A stretch of 64,000 nucleotides of DNA from NCBI GenBank assembly GCA_018656555.1, contig JABHZQ010000024.1, forward strand, positions 1 through 64,000, in the 5' to 3' direction. The notes under the pieces were generated by a model, which did not search any database, had not been told where the DNA came from, and saw only the letters and a list, made by a program, of their open reading frames with translations. Source of the stretch: an archaeon. Lineage in GTDB: Archaea; Nanobdellota; Nanobdellia; SCGC-AAA011-G17; GW2011-AR17. This document shows positions 56,947 through 64,000 of the stretch, piece after piece (the stretch's first letter is position 1; each line of letters starts with the position of its first letter). A program made the position numbers and the translations under genes.

Positions 56947-57780
56947 ATGTTTAAAAAACCCACAAAAAAACAACTGTATTATTATTATATAAAAAAGAAA
57001 CTTTCTATAAGGCAGATTGCCAAAAAATTACAAATTGGAAGTACTTCTGTTGATAGATATCTAAAAAAATATAATATTCAAACAAGGAAATCTATTGAAG
57101 GACAAAAATTAAGATTACTTAAAATTGGAAAATTTGGTGGATATTTAAATGAAAAACTTAGTGAAGAACAAAATCAGTTTGTGTTTGGTACTTTATTGGG
57201 TGATGGTACTTTAGGTATTGGAAAAAGAAACACTCAAGCAAGATTAAAAATTGAACATAGTTCTAAAGATTCTAGTTATGTTGAGTATAAAGCTCGACTA
57301 TTAGGTAATTTTGTTACAGGAGGAATAAATACCTACTCCAAATATAATAAAAAAAATGATAAGAAATATACTTGCACTTATTTTATTACAAAAACCCATC
57401 CTGAATTTACAAAAATTCATAAAATATTTTATAAAAGAAAAATTAAGGTTCTAAAAAAAGAAGTTCTTGATATTATTGGTGAATTGGGGTTAGCTATATG
57501 GATTATGGATGATGGGTATTATAACAAAAAAAGTAGATTTATAGAAATTTATACTATGAATTTTGATTATCATGAACACTTAACAATCCAAAAGTGGTTT
57601 AAGGAAAAATATAATATTTATTCCAAAATTTGTTGGCATAAACAAAGTGAAAGATTTTATTTAAGATTTAATCAGAAAGACACAGCAGTTTTAATAGAAC
57701 ATATTAAGCCATATATTGTGGCTGGTATGGAAAGAAAGATGGGTAAAGAAATTGCTGAAAAATTTGTGGCAGGGGAGTAG
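56947..57780 (+). CDS. Free-standing LAGLIDADG homing endonuclease with N-terminal HTH
   Basis: SIRQIAKKLQIGSTSVDRYLKKYNI (HTH); FGTLLGDGTLGI and LAIWIMDDGYY. Confidence 0.85.
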   Translation: MFKKPTKKQLYYYYIKKKLSIRQIAKKLQIGSTSVDRYLKKYNIQTRKSIEGQKLRLLKIGKFGGYLNEKLSEEQNQFVFGTLLGDGTLGIGKRNTQARLKIEHSSKDSSYVEYKARLLGNFVTGGINTYSKYNKKNDKKYTCTYFITKTHPEFTKIHKIFYKRKIKVLKKEVLDIIGELGLAIWIMDDGYYNKKSRFIEIYTMNFDYHEHLTIQKWFKEKYNIYSKICWHKQSERFYLRFNQKDTAVLIEHIKPYIVAGMERKMGKEIAEKFVAGE

Positions 57781-57846
57781 TTTAGTTGTAAATCTTTCAA
57801 CAATCTCTAATTAACACTTATAAAAAGTATTTCTTAAAATTAATTC

Positions 57847-58506
57847 ATGAAAATAAAAGAGATGCACTTTTCTTGTAAACCTTCTTACAAATTAATCAAT
57901 AAAGGTTCTAAATACTTAGATACTGCTGAATTATTAGCTATTGTAATTGGAAATGGTGTGAAACATCAGAGTTCTTTGGAAATATCTCATAAACTGCTTA
58001 AAAAATATAATTTGAATGGGATTTCTCAATTGAATTTTAATGAATTAAGAAAGGAATTGGATCATGTGAAGGCTTTAAGGATATTAAGTTTGATTGAATT
58101 ATGTAAAAGATATAATAAATTGATTAGTAAAGGTTATAGTAAAGAGATTAATTCTCCTGAAGATATTTTTAATATCTATAAGTATAGGTTTGTAGATGCT
58201 AAAGAAGAACATTTTATTGTTGTTTTGTTAGATACTAAGAATAGGATTATTAAGGATAAGGAGATTAGTGTGGGTACTTTGAATGCTTGTGTTATTCATC
58301 CTAGAGAGGTGTTTAAGGAAGCTATTAAGGAAAGTGCTAATAGTATCATATTGGTGCATAATCATCCTTCTGGAGATTGTAGTCCTAGTGATGAGGATTT
58401 GGAGATTACTGAGAAGTTGAAAGAAGCTGGTGAAGTTTTAGATATTAAGTTATTGGATCATGTTATTGTTGGGAAAGAGAAGTTTTGGAGTTGGGGGGAG
58501 AGTTAA
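57847..58506 (+). CDS. radC: RadC-family JAB/MPN protein
   Basis: LDTAELLAIVIGNGVKHQSSLEIS; LVHNHPSGDCSPSDEDLEITEKLKEAG; LDHVIVG. Confidence 0.93.
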   Translation: MKIKEMHFSCKPSYKLINKGSKYLDTAELLAIVIGNGVKHQSSLEISHKLLKKYNLNGISQLNFNELRKELDHVKALRILSLIELCKRYNKLISKGYSKEINSPEDIFNIYKYRFVDAKEEHFIVVLLDTKNRIIKDKEISVGTLNACVIHPREVFKEAIKESANSIILVHNHPSGDCSPSDEDLEITEKLKEAGEVLDIKLLDHVIVGKEKFWSWGES

Positions 58507-59816
58507 TTTTTAATCTTAAATGCTTCTCTTAATACAGTGGCCATCAATGCTTCAGAAATATTTTGATTTCCTTTAACCTTATTTTCTAATTGATCACAAA
58601 GATTCATCAATTTATCCACTTTATCAACAATTCTTTTTTGTTCGTTTAATGGAGGAAGTCCAACTACTAATTTTTTTAATTTGTTGATATTTACTCTTTG
58701 TTGACCAGCAGTACCAGTATATGTCGATAACCCAAATTGTATAAACTCCTCAGATTTTACAAGATAGAGTATTAATTCAGGTAAAAATAATTCATTAAAT
58801 GGCCTTAAAATAATTATTTCAGTAGTCCCTGCACCACAACCACCTTCAAGATCAGTTAGAATTGTAGATTTCCTATTTTCGAAACAGGGTGTTATTTTAG
58901 CAAACGCAACATCTCTCTCTTTAAAATGAGTAAAACCTTTTTTTATATTTTTCCATTTATTTATTTCGAATGAATGTTGGTTATTATAACCGCATTTTAT
59001 TAATCTCATAGGGATAAATGAAACATTTGATTCATCATCAACTTTATTTCTAGGATTAAATTTCACTATATCATTTAATCTAACCCAGACCCATCCGTTA
59101 GGTAATTTGTAGGGAACTTCATCTTCTTTAATTTTGGGCAAGAGTTTATCCTTTTTGATCTTCTTCTCTTTGATTAGTTTCTCCTTCTCTGCTTTTATCT
59201 TTTCAATAAGTACGGAAGCAGGCTCATCATTATTGTCTTGAGGAATAAGTTTTCCTCGAATTGCTTCTGATAGAATTGCTTGTCGGAGTTTAATTAATAA
59301 TTTATCATTTTCATATTGGATATTTATAGTTTCATTAATCTCATTATTTACTGCATTGAGTTTATTTCTAATTTCTATTTGAGTATCAAGATCTGGAAGA
59401 TCAATTTTTAATGGTAGAAACTTCTTTGGTTTTAACTCAGTTTTGATCCCACCTTTTATTTGACTATTGATTGCTGCTCTGAATGCCTCACTCTTCAGAA
59501 ACCATTTAAAATATTCAACATCGATTTTCTTTTTATCAAAGTTATATGAGGAATAATGGATAGTAGCAAGCACATCTTCATCCCCCATGTAAACTGCAAC
59601 AGCACCTTTCTCTACATTAATTCCAGAAATAACAAGGTCCCCTTTCTTTACAAAGATCATACCAGTTCTTGTTGGTTTATTGTCATTCAAATGAATCTTT
59701 CCAGAGAAGTCTATTTTTTCTAACCTTTGTAATCCAAGCTCATTTGCTTGATCTGGTTTTATCCTATCTGATCTTTCTTTCAGAAATGAACTAATTGTTA
59801 CTCTATTCCAAACCAT
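58503..59816 (-). CDS. hsdS: Type I restriction-modification specificity subunit
   Basis: Two target-recognition-like domains; QAILSEAIRGKLIPQ, LPPLNEQKRIVDKVDKLMNLCDQLE. Confidence 0.92.
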   Translation of the reverse strand: MVWNRVTISSFLKERSDRIKPDQANELGLQRLEKIDFSGKIHLNDNKPTRTGMIFVKKGDLVISGINVEKGAVAVYMGDEDVLATIHYSSYNFDKKKIDVEYFKWFLKSEAFRAAINSQIKGGIKTELKPKKFLPLKIDLPDLDTQIEIRNKLNAVNNEINETINIQYENDKLLIKLRQAILSEAIRGKLIPQDNNDEPASVLIEKIKAEKEKLIKEKKIKKDKLLPKIKEDEVPYKLPNGWVWVRLNDIVKFNPRNKVDDESNVSFIPMRLIKCGYNNQHSFEINKWKNIKKGFTHFKERDVAFAKITPCFENRKSTILTDLEGGCGAGTTEIIILRPFNELFLPELILYLVKSEEFIQFGLSTYTGTAGQQRVNINKLKKLVVGLPPLNEQKRIVDKVDKLMNLCDQLENKVKGNQNISEALMATVLREAFKIKN

Positions 59817-61235
59817 TTAGAATTCCTCTTTTATTTTACCAAGCAGTTTTTTTGTTCTATCAAGATTTGATGAAATTTTCTCCATTAATTCATCTTTAGT
59901 CATATGTTCAGTTTCATCAATATTGTTGGTGTTATTGATGTCTAGATTGTAGTTTCTTTTCTTAATTTCATCTATAGTTACTTTCCAACAATGGGGTTTA
60001 AATTCTTTTTTATTCCTATTTTCCCACCATTTTTTTTCAAGATCGAACTCTTCTATTCTAATTGGCTTTGTTTTTCCATAAGTCTTATATCCTTCTGGAA
60101 GGGGATGTTCAAAATACCAAACCTCTTTAGTTTTTTCTCCTTTATTGAAGAATAATAAATTCGTTCTAATGTTGGTATATGGATTAAAAACTCCCTTAGG
60201 TAATCTTACAATAGTATGGAGATTAAACTCTTCTAATAATTTCTCTTTAATTCTTGTTTTTACCCCTTCCCCAAATAAAAATCCATCGGGAAGAACTAAT
60301 CCACACTTTCCATCTGATTTTAATAATTTCATAATTAAAACTAAAAATAGATCTGCAGTTTCTCTAGTACGATAAGCAGAAGGAAAATTTAATTCTATTC
60401 CTGTTTCTTCTGCTCCACCAAATGGGGGATTAGTTACTACAATATCTACTTTATCGGATGGACCATAATCTACTATTGGCCTAGATAAAGAATTATCATG
60501 TCTAATACTTGGAATTTCGATATCGTGAAGAATTAAATTAGTAGTACAAAGAAGATGGGGAAGAGGTTTCTTTTCAATTCCAATTATGTTTTCTTGTAAT
60601 TGTTTTCTTTCATCAACTGATTTAATTTGTTTTTTAAGATTTTCTAAAGTACAAATAAGAAAACCTCCAGTTCCACAAGCAGGGTCTAATATTTTTTTAC
60701 CTAATTGGGGATTAACCATATCTACAATAAATTGTGTTACGGCCCTAGGTGTATAATATTCTCCAGCATTTCCTGCACTTTGTAAATCTTTTAATATTTG
60801 CTCATAGATATCATTAAACAAATGTCTATCTTCAGTTTTATTAAAATCAATATCATTTAATTTGTTAACTACTTGTCTAATTAATGTTCCAGTCTTCATA
60901 TAGTTATAATTATCAGAAAACAATTCTTTTACTAAAAAACTCTTAGGGTCATTATCAACAGAAAGTTCTTCAAACTTTTTAAACATTTTTCCTATAAATC
61001 CTAATAACTCCTCTCCAGTTATCCCTTCTTTATCTGCTGCCCAATTTCTCCATCTAAACTTTTCTGGAATAGGTGATTTATAATTATTCTCTAATTCCCA
61101 TTCTTTTTCTTTATCATCGAATACTTTAAGAAAAATCATCCAAGTTATTTGAGATATTCTTTGAGCATCCCCATCTACTCCTGGATCTTTACGCATAATA
61201 TCTTGAATTGATTTAATTATTGTTGAAAGAGCCAA
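59817..61235 (-). CDS. hsdM: Type I restriction-modification methyltransferase subunit (probable TTG start)
   Basis: LDPACGTGGFL, VVTNPPFGG, GLVLPDGFLFGEG; SD ggaggtgag 4 nt before TTG. ORF track extends to 61307. Confidence 0.9.
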   Translation of the reverse strand: MALSTIIKSIQDIMRKDPGVDGDAQRISQITWMIFLKVFDDKEKEWELENNYKSPIPEKFRWRNWAADKEGITGEELLGFIGKMFKKFEELSVDNDPKSFLVKELFSDNYNYMKTGTLIRQVVNKLNDIDFNKTEDRHLFNDIYEQILKDLQSAGNAGEYYTPRAVTQFIVDMVNPQLGKKILDPACGTGGFLICTLENLKKQIKSVDERKQLQENIIGIEKKPLPHLLCTTNLILHDIEIPSIRHDNSLSRPIVDYGPSDKVDIVVTNPPFGGAEETGIELNFPSAYRTRETADLFLVLIMKLLKSDGKCGLVLPDGFLFGEGVKTRIKEKLLEEFNLHTIVRLPKGVFNPYTNIRTNLLFFNKGEKTKEVWYFEHPLPEGYKTYGKTKPIRIEEFDLEKKWWENRNKKEFKPHCWKVTIDEIKKRNYNLDINNTNNIDETEHMTKDELMEKISSNLDRTKKLLGKIKEEF

Positions 61236-63591
61236 ATTGCTCACCTCCTGAATAAATATGATTTTCCATTTTATTAATTGCTTCAAAATATTTTTGTCTT
61301 CCTCCAAAAGAAGTTATTATTTCTACAGGTGTTCCAAATTTACGTATAGGATTTACTTTTAAAACTTTTAAATCTTCAATATCTTCTATACCTTCATCAG
61401 AGTATTTATCAAGTAAAGCGTTTATGACTGCTTGAGCCTTTTTGTTATATTTTGTAAAATAATCTTTTTTCCTTACATTTTTTACTCTTTCTTTTCTGGT
61501 TAGGGGTTTTTTATCAAAAGCTACATGACAGATTAAATCAAATTCGTCAAAATCTTTACCGACTTCTTGCTTTAATTCATCGATTAATATTCCTTGTTCT
61601 CTTAATTCATTAATAATTATGGATTTTTTATCTGTTTTCTTCCATTTTTTTAAAAAATCATTTAGACAACGATATTCTTTTTTTAGAGTTTTTTTTGTAA
61701 AATCATTTAATGTTTCAGTAATTAACTTTCCATCTTTATCATAATATTGAACTCTTTCATTCAAAACAGTTACCTTCAGATTATTAATGTAATATTTTCT
61801 AGGTTTATCTAGTGATTCCTTTACTAAATAAACTTGAGATTTTACATCATGATAATAAGATTCTAACTCTTCTACTTTTTTAGCTTCCTTTATTTTTAAT
61901 TCTTTTTCTAATTTAGGTTCATAGATTTGAACTGGTTCCCCGTCAAAATCTGGATCTGCAAAAAGATCTGTAACTTGTCTAAAATCCATTATTGTGAAAT
62001 AGTATTTCCCATAATCTTCCCTGATTCTTGTACCTCTTCCTATTATTTGTTTAAATTCAGTCATTGATTTAATAGAACTGTCTAAAACAATTAGTTTACA
62101 AGTTTGGGCATCTACTCCAGTAGTCATTAGCTTTGAAGTGGTCGCAATAACTGGATATTTGCTAGCCGGATCAATAAAATTATCCAATTGGTCTTTACCA
62201 ATTTTATCATCTCCTGTTATTTTGAGGATATAATTAGAATTTTTTGCCATTAAATCTGAATTTTCATTAACTAGGGCCATTCTCATTCTTTCTGCATGAT
62301 CAATATCTACACAGAAGATTATAGATTTTGCAAATCTATCTCCACTATTTTTTAAAAACTCACTTACTTTTTTTGCAACTAATTGAGTTCTATCATCAAT
62401 GACAATATTTCTATCATGATCAGTCATATTATAAACTCTGTCAGGTATTTTATGACCATGTTTATCTTTCATCCCTTTTGTTGGTCTCCACCCTTCAGTA
62501 TCTTTATCTATTGAAATTCTTATCACTTTATAAGGAGCTAAAAAACCATCTTCAATTCCTTGTTTTAAAGAATATGTATAAATTGGATCATTGAAATAAT
62601 CAATATTTGATACTTCAGAGGTTTCTTTGGGTGTGGCAGTCATTCCTATTTGAGTTGCTGTTGAAAAATATTCTAAAATTTCTCTCCATGCAGAATTTTC
62701 TTTAGCGCTTCCACGGTGACACTCATCTATTACTATCAAATCAAAAAAATCTCTAGAAAATTGTCTGAATATATTTTTCCAGTCTTCATTCCCTGTCAAA
62801 CTTTGATATAGTGCAGTATATAATTCATAAGAAGTATCTATCTTTCTATGAGTTACTTTTGTACTTACTCCTTTAAATTTTTTAAAATCATTATTCATTG
62901 CTTGATCAACAAGAATATTTCTATCTGCCAAAAACAAAATTCTCTTTTTTGATTTTGATTTCCATAATTTATAAATAATTTGAGAAGCAACAAAAGTTTT
63001 TCCTGTCCCTGTAGCCATAACCAATAGGATCCTATCTTGCCCTTTAGCTACAGCTTCAACAGTCCTATTAATTGCTACTTCTTGATAATATCTAGGTGTC
63101 TTACCCCTTTCTTCAAGATGATATTCTTGCGTAATGATTTCTTCTTCATCTTCATTAATTCCTTTCCATTTTTTGTAGATATCCCATAATTCTACTGGAC
63201 TGGGAAAACCATCTATAGGTATTTCTCTTTCAATTTTTTTTGATTGCCCAGTTCTATCATGTAAAATAAATCCATCTCCATTAGAACTGAATATAAAAGG
63301 AATATCTAAAATTTCTCCATATTCTATACCTTGTTGTAAACCTGAACCAATTGAATGTTTATTATCTTTAGCCTCTATAACTGCCAGAGGGATATTTGGT
63401 TTATAATAAAGAATATAATCTGCAAATTTCTTTTTACCTCTTGTAATTTTATCTCCCTTGATAATAATCTTGCCACTAGTAAAATAAACTTCTTCTCTAA
63501 TTTGTTTTTTAAGATCCCATCCTGCTGTAACTATTGCAGGAGTAATATATTTAGTACAAATATCTCTTTCAGTCATAGTTTTTTTATTCAT
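61213..63591 (-). CDS. hsdR: Type I restriction endonuclease subunit R
   Basis: MATGTGKTFVASQI, DECHRGS, GMTATPKET, QIIGRGTRIREDYGK. Confidence 0.94.
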   Translation of the reverse strand: MNKKTMTERDICTKYITPAIVTAGWDLKKQIREEVYFTSGKIIIKGDKITRGKKKFADYILYYKPNIPLAVIEAKDNKHSIGSGLQQGIEYGEILDIPFIFSSNGDGFILHDRTGQSKKIEREIPIDGFPSPVELWDIYKKWKGINEDEEEIITQEYHLEERGKTPRYYQEVAINRTVEAVAKGQDRILLVMATGTGKTFVASQIIYKLWKSKSKKRILFLADRNILVDQAMNNDFKKFKGVSTKVTHRKIDTSYELYTALYQSLTGNEDWKNIFRQFSRDFFDLIVIDECHRGSAKENSAWREILEYFSTATQIGMTATPKETSEVSNIDYFNDPIYTYSLKQGIEDGFLAPYKVIRISIDKDTEGWRPTKGMKDKHGHKIPDRVYNMTDHDRNIVIDDRTQLVAKKVSEFLKNSGDRFAKSIIFCVDIDHAERMRMALVNENSDLMAKNSNYILKITGDDKIGKDQLDNFIDPASKYPVIATTSKLMTTGVDAQTCKLIVLDSSIKSMTEFKQIIGRGTRIREDYGKYYFTIMDFRQVTDLFADPDFDGEPVQIYEPKLEKELKIKEAKKVEELESYYHDVKSQVYLVKESLDKPRKYYINNLKVTVLNERVQYYDKDGKLITETLNDFTKKTLKKEYRCLNDFLKKWKKTDKKSIIINELREQGILIDELKQEVGKDFDEFDLICHVAFDKKPLTRKERVKNVRKKDYFTKYNKKAQAVINALLDKYSDEGIEDIEDLKVLKVNPIRKFGTPVEIITSFGGRQKYFEAINKMENHIYSGGEQFGSFNNN

Positions 63592-63647
63592 TTTTACCTT
63601 GGATTCTTAATAAAGGAAATAAACTCCCATCTTTTAACTCTTTTGCA

Positions 63648-63866
63648 TCATCTCCTTGAATGTTTTTTCTTCATGTGTTCAGATTGATTCTTAAATACAG
63701 TAAGATTACTTTTACTATTACATCCTTTTCCTTTTGAACCATGATGTACGACTTCACTTCTTTTTAATGGCCTACCAATCTTTTTCTCAGCAACCCACCT
63801 GGATACTTGTTTTCCACTATTGGAAAAACACCTATATCCATTTTCATTAACATATGTTTGTGCCAT
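63648..63866 (-). CDS. Small HNH-like endonuclease (start re-assigned to MAQTYVNENG)
   Basis: EVVHHGSKGKGCNSKSNLTVFKNQSEHMKKKH; SD aggag before ATG 63866. Confidence 0.6.
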   Translation of the reverse strand: MAQTYVNENGYRCFSNSGKQVSRWVAEKKIGRPLKRSEVVHHGSKGKGCNSKSNLTVFKNQSEHMKKKHSRR

Positions 63867-63870
63867 TTTT

Positions 63871-63999
63871 TTATCTCCTATGTTTTGCAACTCTTTTTTG
63901 TCTTGTTACGTTCCCTTTTCCACCTCTGCCATGACCTCTAGACTTAGGTCTATAGTCATAAGCTATTTTTGTTATATCTTCAGGTTTAGGTGGAACATG
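63871..63999 (-). CDS. C-terminal fragment of an Arg/Lys/Gly-rich protein (partial, 5' end outside window)
   Basis: Reads ...HVPPKPEDITKIAYDYRPKSRGHGRGGKGNVTRQKRVAKHRR* on the minus strand. Confidence 0.5.
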   Translation of the reverse strand, partial: HVPPKPEDITKIAYDYRPKSRGHGRGGKGNVTRQKRVAKHRR

Positions 64000-64000
64000 T

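Noticed and set aside
63648-63890. 80-aa start for the HNH-like protein
   Set aside because: The first 8 codons overlap the upstream Arg-rich ORF; an SD-preceded ATG at 63866 is more plausible.
1-64000. CRISPR array
   Set aside because: No short direct repeats with regular unique spacers were seen; the only regular repeats are the 903-bp coding units.

Overview
This looks like an archaeal chromosome segment, probably from a DPANN/Woesearchaeota-like lineage. The archaeal call rests on deoxyhypusine synthase, ABCE1, KaiC-like ATPases, near-leaderless TATA promoters and tRNA introns with bulge-helix-bulge (BHB) splice motifs. The left ~18.5 kb is one partial giant surface protein (>6,150 codons in the window). 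It is followed by a paralogous membrane protein and a coiled-coil protein. The rest is compact: polyamine/hypusine genes, class II and class III ribonucleotide reductases, Lgt, dUTPase, ABCE1, Cfa, a lipoprotein nuclease, a rhomboid/KaiC operon, a V4R-FIST-adenylating enzyme-reductase operon, two free-standing LAGLIDADG endonucleases, RadC and a type I restriction-modification locus. The strongest finds are: (1) a minus-strand tRNA-Leu(CAA) that I could only assemble by removing three introns (25, 35 and 41 nt), one in the T-loop, leaving a 7-nt internal exon; (2) a tRNA-Leu(UAA) with two introns, one in the D-arm; (3) an anaerobic RNR whose glycyl-radical tail is a separate, SD-preceded small ORF; (4) a five-gene overlapping operon joining two sensor domains to acyl-activation/reduction enzymes; (5) unannotated microproteins and structured RNA candidates. 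All homology calls are from reading motifs; no database search was run.
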